64,000 nt of DNA, taken from the NCBI GenBank assembly GCA_017937865.1, contig JAGBCU010000047.1, forward strand, positions 39,049 to 103,048. Reading direction: 5' to 3'. A model generated the notes under the pieces. The model did not search any database. It was not told the DNA's origin and was given only the letters and a program-made list of their open reading frames with translations. The position numbers and the translations under genes are program-made. Source of the stretch: Clostridia bacterium (GTDB lineage Bacteria; Bacillota; Clostridia; Oscillospirales; Acutalibacteraceae). This document shows, one piece after another, positions 35,003 to 44,248 of the stretch. The stretch's first letter is position 1. The number at the start of each line of letters is the position of its first letter.

Positions 35003-35638
35003 TTATGCAACCATATTTAATAAAAATATTTGTTGTCTGTAAAAATAATCAATACCACCCGGCTTGAAATAAGTTCTTATTACACCGCTCGGTGAAACAA
35101 CTACGAATTCATCTGTCGCTTGTAAATAATAAGCGGTATCTCCATCATCTTGTGTTCTTGTTAATGAAGATGAATTATTGATTACTGCATTTGCACCTTG
35201 TAAATATTGTTCGGGTGTCGTGTAGCCGAACTCATTGCGATGTTTATTAAAATGCTGTATTAACGCATCATGACTTGCAAAGTTATAGGTAGAGCTTTGG
35301 TAATTGCCGGCAATATTCTTGTTTGATTTATCGTCTGATGATCCGAAGGATGAGAAAAGCACCCCAATCCCCACAACTAAAACAACAAGTATAGTAATAT
35401 ATAATTTAAGATTACTACCATTTTGGTTGTTGCTTTTCACAGTTTTGGTATCAACAGTTATATCTTTGTTGTAGTTCTTTTTCGTATTTTGTAAATTTAA
35501 ACCTGCATTAGTTTTACGGTTAGCATCTCTGCAATCCTTACATCTTTTCGGTAAAGATAAATTTTTGCTCTTGTAAAAACTTATTTCTGAATCTGTAAGA
35601 ACAAATTCTTTGCCACATTGCACACAGCGTCTGTTCAT
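35003..35638 (-). CDS. Zinc-ribbon membrane protein with C-terminal nuclease-toxin-like domain
   Basis: 211 aa. N-terminal zinc ribbon (CVQCGKEF ... CKDC, residues 5-36), a flexible Asn/Lys/Thr-rich stretch, one membrane helix (about 77-98), and a C-terminal domain (about 120-205) with the pattern HFNKHRNEFGYTTPEQYLQGA ... EFVVVSPSGVIRTYF. That pattern resembles small nuclease domains of the barnase/EndoU/ColE5 group seen in polymorphic toxins, from memory and with moderate confidence. With the ribbon inside, the C-terminal domain would be outside. Seen: domains; inferred: activity. Confidence 0.6.
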   Translation of the reverse strand: MNRRCVQCGKEFVLTDSEISFYKSKNLSLPKRCKDCRDANRKTNAGLNLQNTKKNYNKDITVDTKTVKSNNQNGSNLKLYITILVVLVVGIGVLFSSFGSSDDKSNKNIAGNYQSSTYNFASHDALIQHFNKHRNEFGYTTPEQYLQGANAVINNSSSLTRTQDDGDTAYYLQATDEFVVVSPSGVIRTYFKPGGIDYFYRQQIFLLNMVA

Positions 35639-35661
35639 TTATCAATTCTCCTAAAAAACAA

Positions 35662-37305
35662 TCAATATAAATTCAATGTTTTTTCTGCCGCTTCGCGAAG
35701 GCAAAAGCCTGTTAAAACCGTGCCGTCTGAATTGTATTTTTCAGTAAGCTCTGAAAGTATTTTTATATTGCTTTCCGAGGGTGAAGCCCACACGTTATAG
35801 ATTGCATCAAGCAAATCGCAACACATTGAAAACTTCTTTACCCATTTTGTCATTTCATTAAACAACGGTACAGTTGTATCCGAAATCATTTCAAGGCATT
35901 TTCTCATATTGCCGTTATAGTCTTTAAATTCTTTTAAAGCCTCTTCCCTTTTACCTGTAGTATTAAGGAAGTTAATATAACCTAATTTTTCGCTCATATA
36001 AGCAGAGCTATATTTTGAAAGGCAGGAAACTCCTAAATGGTCGGCAAAATATTTAAACAAATCAGCCTTGTCGCCTAAAACCTCTTTATGAGCATTTTTT
36101 AGTGATTCATCAGGGTTATATTCAATAGGATTCCAAAGATAATCTGCAATTGTAAGAAGCGGAATTTTAGAGCATTCTGCGTACTCCATTACGTTTGAGA
36201 TAAGACCCTCGCAGGCTTTATAAAGCTCTTTATCTCTGCCTATAATTGCACCCAAATGCATTTCCTGAAACATTTCGCAGTCATTAACGGGGAAATTATC
36301 CCAGAATAAAGGCTTATGGTCGGTAGAACGCAAAAGCTCGTTACTCTCTCTTACTGTAAGAACTCTTGAACAGATTTCTTCACCCGTCCAGAATAGGCTA
36401 ACGTCTGAAGGAATACCCTTACCGAATTTTGAAATATAATAACCGTTTTCATCACCGCTATATTGAGTGGGGCAAACGGTAAGAGCAATTGAGCTGTCAA
36501 TTTCTTTTAATGCGTTATATGTTTTATTTACTAAAGCTATATGAGCGTCAACGATGCTATCGTAAGCCTCTTTATCGTCCTCATACTGAAAATCCCAAGG
36601 GATATCGTCGAGTAAAAGACCGAAGTTTTTAACGCCAATAGCGTAAATACTTTTTATTTTATTTATAAGCAAGCTGAAATCTTCATCAGAGGTATAATGA
36701 TAAGTAAGACCGGGTCCTATTGTCCAATGAAAATCAAGCTCGTTTTCTTTTGCATAAAGGAAGAGCTTTTTCAATTCTTCTTGCTCTTTTTCGGGGTATA
36801 ATTCACGCCACTTTTCACGGTGATAAATATCATCCTTAGGTCCGTAATAAAAAGAATTCATACCGTATTTTGCCATTAATGCCATAACGGAATGACGTTT
36901 TTCATTTGACCAGGTTTTACCGTAAAAGCCCTCAATATATCCTCGTTTAACAAAAAGCGGATAGTCTTCAAGCTCACCCGTTTTTAATTCATTGTTTATA
37001 ATAAGCTTTCCTAAAGTATTAACCGCTCTGAAAACACCTCTTTTGCAGGATGCTTCAATCACAGCTTTATCCACATTTACTGTGATAAAATACTTTTCAT
37101 CGGTAAGGCGGGAAAGCTCGTTTATATATGTAGTCTTTTTACTATCAGTTACTTTAATTTCTACGGTGTATTCACCGCCCGAAGCAACACCGTAAGAGGA
37201 TAAAGCCTTCTCGGCGATATCCTTAAAAACACCGATAATATTAACGTTTTTTATTACAACGGCTTCACCGTTTAAATTGTTTTTTTGAGGTATAGGAAAA
37301 ATCAC
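35662..37305 (-). CDS. GH84-family beta-N-acetylglucosaminidase-like glycosidase
   Basis: 547 aa. N-terminal GH20b-like domain (about 1-100), then the GH84 catalytic barrel opening RGYIEGFYGKTWS near residue 122, with the catalytic Asp pair in LLDDIPWDF near 235, then a helical C-terminus. GH84 enzymes cleave GlcNAc from glycans by substrate-assisted catalysis. No signal peptide, so it probably works on imported oligosaccharides. The start is GTG overlapping the SIS gene stop (GTGA). Last gene of the amino-sugar operon. Confidence 0.87.
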   Translation of the reverse strand: MIFPIPQKNNLNGEAVVIKNVNIIGVFKDIAEKALSSYGVASGGEYTVEIKVTDSKKTTYINELSRLTDEKYFITVNVDKAVIEASCKRGVFRAVNTLGKLIINNELKTGELEDYPLFVKRGYIEGFYGKTWSNEKRHSVMALMAKYGMNSFYYGPKDDIYHREKWRELYPEKEQEELKKLFLYAKENELDFHWTIGPGLTYHYTSDEDFSLLINKIKSIYAIGVKNFGLLLDDIPWDFQYEDDKEAYDSIVDAHIALVNKTYNALKEIDSSIALTVCPTQYSGDENGYYISKFGKGIPSDVSLFWTGEEICSRVLTVRESNELLRSTDHKPLFWDNFPVNDCEMFQEMHLGAIIGRDKELYKACEGLISNVMEYAECSKIPLLTIADYLWNPIEYNPDESLKNAHKEVLGDKADLFKYFADHLGVSCLSKYSSAYMSEKLGYINFLNTTGKREEALKEFKDYNGNMRKCLEMISDTTVPLFNEMTKWVKKFSMCCDLLDAIYNVWASPSESNIKILSELTEKYNSDGTVLTGFCLREAAEKTLNLY

Positions 37306-38039
37306 AGATGCTTTATCTCCTTTTTGTATTTTTCAACTAATTTATTATTAATTTCGTCACCGCCGTCAACGTTTGAGCTTGAAAAATGCTCGGGATAAAA
37401 GCCCTTTTTAGAGCATTTATTGACAGCCTCAACCACAATCGCATTAAGTATTAACGAGCCTATAACGGTGGACGTAGGGGCAAAACTCCCCTTTATGCCA
37501 TCAACATTCACGCAGGCATCACCAACACAACCGTAGTTATCAAGAACGATATCGGCAATTTCACAAAGCCGTTTACCGCTTTTATGCCTTGATTCGCCCG
37601 AATAGGTGTGGTTTAGATTTGTAAGGGCGATAACCGTTACTCCTTTTTCTTTGCAAAGAAGAGCCATATCGACTATAACACCGTTTCTTCCCGAATTGGA
37701 AATAATAACGATAGCGTCACCGTTTTTTAAGCCGTACTCTGAAAAAAGCTTTTCGGCAATCCCCTCTTCTCTTTCTGCAACGGTGCTTTCCGAAGCAGAA
37801 ATATGAAGCATTAATTTTTCGGGTAAAATGGGCTGAATATTAACAAGACCGCCTGCTCTGTAAAACAGCTCTTCCGCAAGCATATGGGAATGACCCGTAC
37901 CGAAAAGATAAAGCTTTTTATTATTCATTAAAATATCGCAGAGAATGTCGGCGGTCTTATTTATGTTTTCAGCACCCTCTGTTTTGATTTTATTTATTAT
38001 ATTTTCTATATTTTCAGTATACTCAAGAAGCTTTTCCAT
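37302..38039 (-). CDS. SIS-domain sugar-phosphate-binding protein (UPF0309 type)
   Basis: 245 aa. SIS fold with the sugar-phosphate loop LFGTGHSHM near residue 45 and IISNSGRNGV near 110, the pattern of UPF0309 proteins. SIS domains isomerise or bind phospho-sugars; in this operon the ligand is probably an amino-sugar phosphate made by the kinase encoded upstream. Start overlaps the kinase stop (TAATG). Confidence 0.85.
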   Translation of the reverse strand: MEKLLEYTENIENIINKIKTEGAENINKTADILCDILMNNKKLYLFGTGHSHMLAEELFYRAGGLVNIQPILPEKLMLHISASESTVAEREEGIAEKLFSEYGLKNGDAIVIISNSGRNGVIVDMALLCKEKGVTVIALTNLNHTYSGESRHKSGKRLCEIADIVLDNYGCVGDACVNVDGIKGSFAPTSTVIGSLILNAIVVEAVNKCSKKGFYPEHFSSSNVDGGDEINNKLVEKYKKEIKHL

Positions 38040-38932
38040 TACAGTTTTCTCGCCACCTTTACTGCACCCTCTGCCGCAGATAATTTAAGAAACTCAATTT
38101 TCAAATCGGGGTAAACCTCTTTTATATCCTCGGTAAACACCTTATTGAAAAATTTACTGTTTTCAAAAACTCCGCCGTAAAGATAAAGACCCGTGCATTT
38201 TTTCATTTCAAGAAGCAGCATAAGAACTGTTTTTGAAAAACCGTGTGCTTCATTCTGAATAACAGTTTTAGAAACAAAATCGTCATTATCAGCTAAAGCA
38301 CCTACAACCTGAGCAAATGATGCCAAAACGTCTTTGGTTGTATTTTCAGAATAAATAATGTTAATAGCTTTTCTGAAATCGTCAACGCCGAAAAACTTTT
38401 TTGCTTCTTCGGTAAGTGGGTATGATTTATTCATATCGGTTATAATGCAACAGCCTCTTAAAGCGTTTGCAGCAATTGAGTAGGCAGAGCCTTCATCACC
38501 GATTATATGCCCCCAACCGCCTTTCACCTTAATCTCACCGTTTTCGGTTTTACCTATCGCCATAGAGCCTGTACCGCAGATTGCAACACAAGGTAATTCG
38601 CCGTCACAAGCATTAAGAGCAACGAAGGCATCGCTATTCATACCGATTTTTTTAGCATTTATAACTCCACCGCAAAGGTCGTTTATAACACATTCCTCCG
38701 CCTCGTTATCTAAAGCGGAGCAACCAATAAAAGCACCGTCAAATTCAATTTGACCTAAACTGCTGTAAATTTCATCAATAACAAAACGAAGGTTTTCTTT
38801 TGCAGTACTCATACCAACAGAATAAAAGTTGATGGTTTTACCCGTTGCTTTAAGCAAAATATTACCCTTTTCGTCAGATACAACAGCGGTAGTTTTAGTG
38901 CCGCCGCCATCAATACCAAGATAATACTTCAT
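38039..38932 (-). CDS. BadF/BcrA-type ATPase, N-acetylglucosamine kinase-like
   Basis: 297 aa of the actin-like ATPase fold: phosphate-1 loop GIDGGGTKT at residues 5-13, AICGTGSMA near 117, GGWGHIIGDEGSAYSIA near 138 and an adenosine loop YGGVFEN near 250. This matches the family containing mammalian GlcNAc kinase. It should phosphorylate GlcNAc or a related sugar released by the GH84 enzyme. ATG preceded by GGAGG. Confidence 0.85.
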   Translation of the reverse strand: MKYYLGIDGGGTKTTAVVSDEKGNILLKATGKTINFYSVGMSTAKENLRFVIDEIYSSLGQIEFDGAFIGCSALDNEAEECVINDLCGGVINAKKIGMNSDAFVALNACDGELPCVAICGTGSMAIGKTENGEIKVKGGWGHIIGDEGSAYSIAANALRGCCIITDMNKSYPLTEEAKKFFGVDDFRKAINIIYSENTTKDVLASFAQVVGALADNDDFVSKTVIQNEAHGFSKTVLMLLLEMKKCTGLYLYGGVFENSKFFNKVFTEDIKEVYPDLKIEFLKLSAAEGAVKVARKL

Positions 38933-38951
38933 AAGAAAACCTCCGCGAAAA

Positions 38952-40634
38952 TTATTTTATTTCAAGCTCCTTTGCCATTTCCACGAAGCCTTTCATAACA
39001 GAAGAGCCTGTAAGGCAACCGAGAGAAACAAGCTCGTGATAATGATTCATAGGATCTCCCATAGTATAATCGTTATCAGGAACTATGTAGCCGATAGCAT
39101 CGTTTGCAAGACCGAAAGCAATCGTATCTTCACCGAAGATATCTCTTACTGACGGTAAGCCGAAATCAGTATGAGTAATTGAGCCGTCGGCATAAAGCGA
39201 TGCACCGCCTTTAAGAAGGTCGCAACAGAACTCACCCGGCACCATAGCAACCTTTAACTCTTTACCGAACTCGATATAACCTATTTCGGAATAAATAGCA
39301 TACTTGCCTTTACCCTCGGTAAGAACCTTAAAGTTTGCAAGCTTAAGCTTTCCTGCCGCCGCCATAAGAGGATTCATAATAGGTATTTTAACCTCTTTAA
39401 TTCGGATATTAAGAAGAGGCTTAACCTTTTTCTCTTCAACAGGCTCCCAGCCTTCACACCAGAGAGTGTAGTTACCGCCGTTACGCTTTGCAAGCTCTGT
39501 ATCAGTTACAATTTCAGCTTCATCGTAAAGGAGCTTATCCTTCTTTATTTCGTCAAGAGTTTTTGTAAGAGAAAGTGCGATTCTTCCTATTTCTCTACCG
39601 AAACGGATTGATTCTTCGTAACGGTGGTTGAATTTCAAATCGTCGTTTGACTTTCCCCTTGCCATATAAATTGCACAGATAGCACCGTTAAAAAACATTA
39701 AGTTATAGCCTGCTTTGCTTACGGTTTCACCTAAATAGTAAACGTAGTCACCGCTAAGGCGTCTGCCCGAACCGGGCTCATCTTTAACGGGGAAGCCTGC
39801 AACGTCCGGATGTGCAGGAAGATTAATAATCATTGTAGGCGTTTTACTTTTATCATCAGGGGTAAATGTAAGCCTTGTAATATCAGTAACAATACTTGGT
39901 GCAGAGGGTCTGTTTCTGTTTGAGAAATAATCTTCGGTAATATCCTTTTGAGCAATTGTCAATTCGCCCTCACACATATCCTGCACGGCTTTAATAAGCG
40001 TATCGCTTACTCCCTCGCACAGGAATCTCATATACTGCTCATCAGCACCTCTTTCAAGAGCACCGTTACCTTTTTTCTTTCTTTTGAAATTCCTTAAAAG
40101 TTTGCCCGGAAAATCAGTCCAAATACCTTCTGTATCAACACAAGAATGAGTATGAGTTGAAAAAACGTTTACAGAAGCAATTTTTCTGTCTGGATAAAGC
40201 TCCTCGAATTTCTCTCTGAATTTCTTTCTTATTACTCTTATATCGCCGTTTGTTGTACCGATACAGTCAATAGTACAAAAAACGGAAACACCTCTACCGG
40301 AGCCGTCATCAAGGGCAATTGCTCTACCCTTCATAGCATCAACAACCTCTTCAATAAGGTTTTTAAAGCCATTGTCGGGGCTGATATAACCGCCCATATA
40401 ATAATTTCGGTTTGCATAATCAAGAGGAGTAAGGTTAATATTTGCATAGCCTAAGCTCCACTTTCCGTTTTTAGACGGATTTTTAAGAAATTTCTTTGTA
40501 CCCTCAAAGAAATTTTCAGGAACGTAAGATTCTACGGGGATATAATCACTACCGTCCTTTACCGCATTTGAAAAGCCCTGTAAAATTCCGTGAATAACTT
40601 TATCGGTAAAATTTATTCTTTTTTCAACGTCCAT
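38952..40634 (-). CDS. Neutral-ceramidase-like protein, longer copy
   Basis: 560 aa resembling the N-terminal domain of neutral/alkaline ceramidases (PF04734-type). Seen: STHTHSCVDTEG near residue 155, where the family has its zinc histidines, PAHPDVAG near 275, and a GSSVMKG C-terminus in place of the usual ceramidase tail. No signal peptide. Ceramidases cleave ceramide amide bonds; in an amino-sugar operon a different amide or N-acyl substrate, perhaps an N-acyl amino sugar, is equally likely. ATG with GAGGTGG. Confidence 0.75.
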   Translation of the reverse strand: MDVEKRINFTDKVIHGILQGFSNAVKDGSDYIPVESYVPENFFEGTKKFLKNPSKNGKWSLGYANINLTPLDYANRNYYMGGYISPDNGFKNLIEEVVDAMKGRAIALDDGSGRGVSVFCTIDCIGTTNGDIRVIRKKFREKFEELYPDRKIASVNVFSTHTHSCVDTEGIWTDFPGKLLRNFKRKKKGNGALERGADEQYMRFLCEGVSDTLIKAVQDMCEGELTIAQKDITEDYFSNRNRPSAPSIVTDITRLTFTPDDKSKTPTMIINLPAHPDVAGFPVKDEPGSGRRLSGDYVYYLGETVSKAGYNLMFFNGAICAIYMARGKSNDDLKFNHRYEESIRFGREIGRIALSLTKTLDEIKKDKLLYDEAEIVTDTELAKRNGGNYTLWCEGWEPVEEKKVKPLLNIRIKEVKIPIMNPLMAAAGKLKLANFKVLTEGKGKYAIYSEIGYIEFGKELKVAMVPGEFCCDLLKGGASLYADGSITHTDFGLPSVRDIFGEDTIAFGLANDAIGYIVPDNDYTMGDPMNHYHELVSLGCLTGSSVMKGFVEMAKELEIK

Positions 40635-40675
40635 ATTTCCACCTCAAGAAAAATGATTTGAAATTATATTATATT

Positions 40676-42103
40676 TTATTTAACTCTCCTCATAATATCT
40701 GCAACATTTTCTGCAATCGTTTCATTTGTAAGATAGCCTAAAGAGTTTGTTTCGTGGTAATGACGTCTGTCGAAAACGTCCGTACCCTGCTCAATATATG
40801 GTTGGGTTTTATGAAGAATAAAGTCGTTAGGTGTAACGCAGTAGCCGGTCATATCGTTTGTAACGCAATAAACGAGAAGGTCTTTATCGCCTACAATGTC
40901 AATAATAGGTGTGGGGTTAATATCCGTACCCTTTCCTGTTGCTGAATGCTCTGCATCGGCAGCACCGCCGTATATAACCTCGGGGAATGGCTCGCCGGGT
41001 AAAAGAAGAATCTGTTGAGTACCCAGCTTTATGTAAGCCATTTCCGTTTGAAGAGCAAGACCTAAATCACCCTTATCACAGGGATAACGCTGTGATGAGC
41101 AAGCCTTGATAGTTGCCATTAATGCAAGAAGACCGTTATCAACGGGTGAATAGTATTTCTGCTGAAGAACGGTAATTTCAACGGGCATTTCCTTATCGTT
41201 ATCAATACCGAGAGCGGCTTTACCTAAGGTTTCACCCTCAATACGAGTTCTTTCGGGCTTATCCTCGCAGAAATCACCTGGGTCAACCGCACCGATTGCA
41301 CCTACACCGTAGAGAACGTTAATTTTCTTTTCGTCGTTGATTGTTTTTCTGAGCCAATAGGGATAATCGGCGCTACATTCTCTGTTACCGCCACCTAAGG
41401 TATTAGGATGAGCTTCGTAATTTAAGAACCAAGTTTCTGTTGAGCCGTCATTGGGAACGAAACGGGTTCTTGTAAGAACGTCGTGCATTGCGTTAGGCTC
41501 ACGCTTACAGAACTGTGCTTCAGGCACGCTTACTGTACCTATGTAAAGCTTACCGGCAGTTCTGTTTTTATAAGCCTCGCGGGCAACCTCTTCAAGCGAT
41601 TTAAGAAGAAGATTCATATATTCTTCATCCTTACCGCTTTGAAGCTTGTAAAGCTGACCCCAATAGCCAACAGTATCAAAGCCTGCGTGAGTATGAGTGC
41701 AGGAAACGAAAACGCCTGCGCATTTGCTTTCAGCGATTAAATCTTTAAGACGCTCTCTTACGATATTCAATTCAAAATTTGTAAGACCGATAATATCAGC
41801 ACTGATATGGATATAACCGCCATTATCATCAGCACCAATCCACATAGCACTAACTGTAATAGGGTCGTGAATTTTTTCAATAACATTACCCATACCGTGA
41901 CCTGCAATCCAATATTTCTTTGCATGAATATCTTCAGGCATTACCTCTCTTACAGCATAGCCGCAAACATAGCTGTCGCCTTTGATAACAGTAGGCATTT
42001 CGCGAGGAAGCTCCGGAGCCTTACCCATTTTCTTTGTTAATTTTTTGGAACTCATTTTGCCAATGCTTCTTACGGCTTTAGCAGCAAATTCATTAATACC
42101 CAT
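40676..42103 (-). CDS. Neutral-ceramidase-like protein, shorter copy
   Basis: About 475 aa, second member of the same family and first gene of the operon. Seen: an AGHGMGNV segment, SCTHTHAGFDTVGYWG near residue 135 with the zinc-binding histidines, YEAHPNTLGGG near 227 and NDMTGYCVTPNDF near the end. It shares layout with its neighbour but differs widely in sequence, so the pair is old or came together as a heteromer. ATG 42103 with AGAGGTG is preferred over the ATG nine bases earlier. Confidence 0.75.
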   Translation of the reverse strand: MGINEFAAKAVRSIGKMSSKKLTKKMGKAPELPREMPTVIKGDSYVCGYAVREVMPEDIHAKKYWIAGHGMGNVIEKIHDPITVSAMWIGADDNGGYIHISADIIGLTNFELNIVRERLKDLIAESKCAGVFVSCTHTHAGFDTVGYWGQLYKLQSGKDEEYMNLLLKSLEEVAREAYKNRTAGKLYIGTVSVPEAQFCKREPNAMHDVLTRTRFVPNDGSTETWFLNYEAHPNTLGGGNRECSADYPYWLRKTINDEKKINVLYGVGAIGAVDPGDFCEDKPERTRIEGETLGKAALGIDNDKEMPVEITVLQQKYYSPVDNGLLALMATIKACSSQRYPCDKGDLGLALQTEMAYIKLGTQQILLLPGEPFPEVIYGGAADAEHSATGKGTDINPTPIIDIVGDKDLLVYCVTNDMTGYCVTPNDFILHKTQPYIEQGTDVFDRRHYHETNSLGYLTNETIAENVADIMRRVK

Positions 42104-42212
42104 AATAAACACCTCTTATAATTTAAGATATAATTATACACATATATTTTACTAAAAATTGTACAACAAAGTCAATGAAATAACTGCCTAAATAATAGCA
42201 TATAAATTGTAT

Positions 42213-42248
42213 AAAAACACAAGAAACCGAGGCAAAAGCCTCGGTTTC
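42213..42248 (-). terminator. Terminator of the rubrerythrin gene
   Basis: GAAACCGAGGC-TTTT-GCCTCGGTTTC on the minus strand, followed by TTGTGTTTTTAT. Confidence 0.85.
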
Positions 42249-42268
42249 TAAAAGGAAAACGAAATAAA

Positions 42269-42802
42269 TTAATAATTCTCTTTTCTAACTTCGAAATAAC
42301 TTTGAGGATGAGCACAAACGGGGCAAATCTCAGGTGCTTTTTTACCCATTACAAGATGACCGCAGTTACGGCATTCCCACATTGTTTCTTCAGCTTTCTC
42401 AAAAACCTTTTGCATTTCAACGTTGTTAAGAAGAGCTCTGTAACGTTCTTCGTGAGATTTTTCAATAGCAGCAACCATTCTGAATTTTCTTGCGATTTCA
42501 GTAAAGCCCTCTGCTTCTGCTTCATCAGCGAAGGTTGAATACATATCAGTCCATTCGTAGTTTTCGCCCTCAGCGGCACTGAGAAGATTTTCTGCAGTTG
42601 TGCCGATACCCTTAAGCTCTTTAAACCACATTTTTGCATGTTCTTTTTCGTTGTTTGCAGTCTGCTCAAAAATAGCAGCAATCTGCTGATAACCTTCTTT
42701 CTTTGCTACTGATGCAAAGTAAGTATATTTGTTTCTTGCTTCACTTTCACCAGAAAATGCCGCACGAAGATTTTGTTCTGTTTTTGAACCTTTAAGTTCC
42801 AT
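42269..42802 (-). CDS. rbr: Rubrerythrin
   Basis: 177 aa. N-terminal ferritin-like four-helix domain with di-iron ligands (ESEARNKY near residue 19, EKEHAKMW near 52, EKSHEERY near 115), then a C-terminal rubredoxin domain with CRNCGHLV and [11 protein letters not shown]. It reduces hydrogen peroxide in anaerobes. ATG 42802 is preferred because GAAAGG lies ten bases upstream; the earlier ATG touches it. Confidence 0.95.
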   Translation of the reverse strand: MELKGSKTEQNLRAAFSGESEARNKYTYFASVAKKEGYQQIAAIFEQTANNEKEHAKMWFKELKGIGTTAENLLSAAEGENYEWTDMYSTFADEAEAEGFTEIARKFRMVAAIEKSHEERYRALLNNVEMQKVFEKAEETMWECRNCGHLVMGKKAPEICPVCAHPQSYFEVRKENY

Positions 42803-42927
42803 TACAATCATCCTTTCATTAAATGCTTGTTACTAATATTTCCCACTTGGGACTATTTATACTATAAAACAAAAAAATAGCTTTGTCAATTGATACCGAT
42901 TGCGGATATGCATTTTTTTAAAAGAAC

Positions 42928-43045
42928 AACTGTAAGGAACATCCCTCCGGGTGTTCCGTGCAAACAAACCCACCCATACAACAAATTGTGCCGACAACTA
43001 AACAGCCGCTAAAGCGGAATGGGCAGAGCCACATTCCTTACAGTT
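42928..43045. repeat. Inverted repeat and nested hairpins in a 400-bp gene-free gap
   Basis: AACTGTAAGGAA (42928-42939) and TTCCTTACAGTT (43034-43045) are a perfect 12-bp inverted pair 94 bp apart. Inside lies GGAACATCC-CTCC-GGGTGTTCC (42936-42957), a nine-pair stem with one G-T pair, and a GCCGCT/AGCGG pair near 43010. The rest of 42836-43176 shows no gene. It could be a small mobile palindrome or an uncharacterised RNA. Confidence 0.6.
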
Positions 43046-43176
43046 AAAGGAACAACCAAATCGCTGAAAGTCTATATATATCAAGGGATTTACGAGTAAA
43101 CCACATAACCATCTCTCTGTTTTATCATCTATTTTTATATTCACATTCTGTATAAACAAAACACATAAACTTTATA

Positions 43177-43205
43177 TTGACTAAAATTTTATAATATGGT
43201 AAAAT
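43177..43205 (+). promoter_or_regulatory. Promoter of the GtrA-like gene
   Basis: TTGACT, 17 bases, TAAAAT, with AATATGG immediately before the -10 box, as at cysK and the YfhO gene. Confidence 0.72.
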
Positions 43206-43237
43206 TTTTTCAAATATTTATTTAAGGAGATTTTGTT

Positions 43238-43768
43238 ATGGCAAAATTAAAAGACATCGACAAGGCTGCCGAATCTAAAGGCTCAATCCTTGTTACTATC
43301 TGGCAGTTTGTTAAGTTTATCGTTGTTAGTCTTCTTGCAATGATAGTTCAGTTCGTTCTTCTTAACACTCTTCAGCTTATCCCCGCAATCAAGGACCTTT
43401 ACACAGAGCCTTTCAGCTGGTGGGTTTTCGTTTACCCCGTTGCAGTTGGCGGTTTAGGCTACTTTATAGTTAGTAACGTTGCCAACGTTATTGCTCAGAT
43501 TGTTGCTTTCTTTGTTAACAAAGAAAAGACCTTTAATTCAGGCGCTAACGTAGCTGTTGCTCTTCCTATTTACATAGCTTTCACTATCGGTCTTATCCTC
43601 TTCTCCGCTTGGCTTAACCCCACACTTAAAGAAGTGTTCGTTGGTTTCAGCTGGTGTGACGAGGTTCTTGCTAAGAACATTGCTACTATGATTTGCTCAG
43701 CAGTTCAGTTCTTCCTTTACTTCCCTGTTGACAAAATCCTCTTCCACAAGAAAAAAGAAGAGAAATAA
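43238..43768 (+). CDS. GtrA-like small membrane protein
   Basis: 176 aa with four membrane helices. The segment FVKFIVVSLLAMIVQFVLLNTL near residue 22 and NVIAQIVAFFVNKEKTF near 85 match the GtrA family, small flippase-like proteins handling polyprenyl-linked sugars. The N-terminus is Lys/Asp-rich. ATG with AAGGAG; its own promoter and terminator. Codon use (many AAC/GTT, CTT) suggests strong expression. Confidence 0.75.
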   Translation: MAKLKDIDKAAESKGSILVTIWQFVKFIVVSLLAMIVQFVLLNTLQLIPAIKDLYTEPFSWWVFVYPVAVGGLGYFIVSNVANVIAQIVAFFVNKEKTFNSGANVAVALPIYIAFTIGLILFSAWLNPTLKEVFVGFSWCDEVLAKNIATMICSAVQFFLYFPVDKILFHKKKEEK

Positions 43769-43788
43769 TTAAAACAAGCAAAAAAATG

Positions 43789-43826
43789 ACCTTGGAAATT
43801 CAATCGAGTTTCCAAGGTTTTATTTT
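43789..43826. terminator. Terminator after the GtrA-like gene
   Basis: ACCTTGGAAA and TTTCCAAGGT form a 10-bp stem followed by TTTATTTTTA; it also faces the convergent tautomerase gene. Confidence 0.8.
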
Positions 43827-43841
43827 TATCGATAATTAAAC

Positions 43842-44186
43842 TTAAAAGTTTTGACCATTCCAGCCCCACTTATCATATTCACGGTATTTAACGTAAATTC
43901 TATCGGGTGAAATTTCAAGCTCGCGGTTAAGGATATCGCAAACAACTGCAGTCATTTTTTCTGCATATTCATTTGTAGTTGTACCTAAAAGCTCAACGTC
44001 GACAATAGCACTGTCGCTTGATGCATCACCTTTAAACCAAAGCCTTGCTCCGTCATCAATACCGACCATCAACCAAGCTTCAGTTTTACCGGGGAAGGTT
44101 TCAATAGCTTTACCGAAAGCAGTTTTTATTGCTTCGCATTTTTCGTCTGATACTTTTTTAGTTGTTTTTAAATTAATATAAGGCAT
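43842..44186 (-). CDS. MIF/tautomerase-superfamily protein
   Basis: 114 aa. Pro right after the initiator Met (MPYINLKTT), the catalytic base of this superfamily once Met is removed; the region EAWLMVGIDDGARLWFKG and the C-terminal PDRIYVKYREYDKWGWNGQNF are MIF-like. It probably tautomerises phenylpyruvate-like keto acids or acts outside the cell; no signal peptide. ATG with AAGGAGGC. Confidence 0.85.
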   Translation of the reverse strand: MPYINLKTTKKVSDEKCEAIKTAFGKAIETFPGKTEAWLMVGIDDGARLWFKGDASSDSAIVDVELLGTTTNEYAEKMTAVVCDILNRELEISPDRIYVKYREYDKWGWNGQNF

Positions 44187-44248
44187 AAAAAAGCCTCCTT
44201 TATTTTTATTATTTATATTCTATCATAAGAAAGTAACATTTAAAAGAT

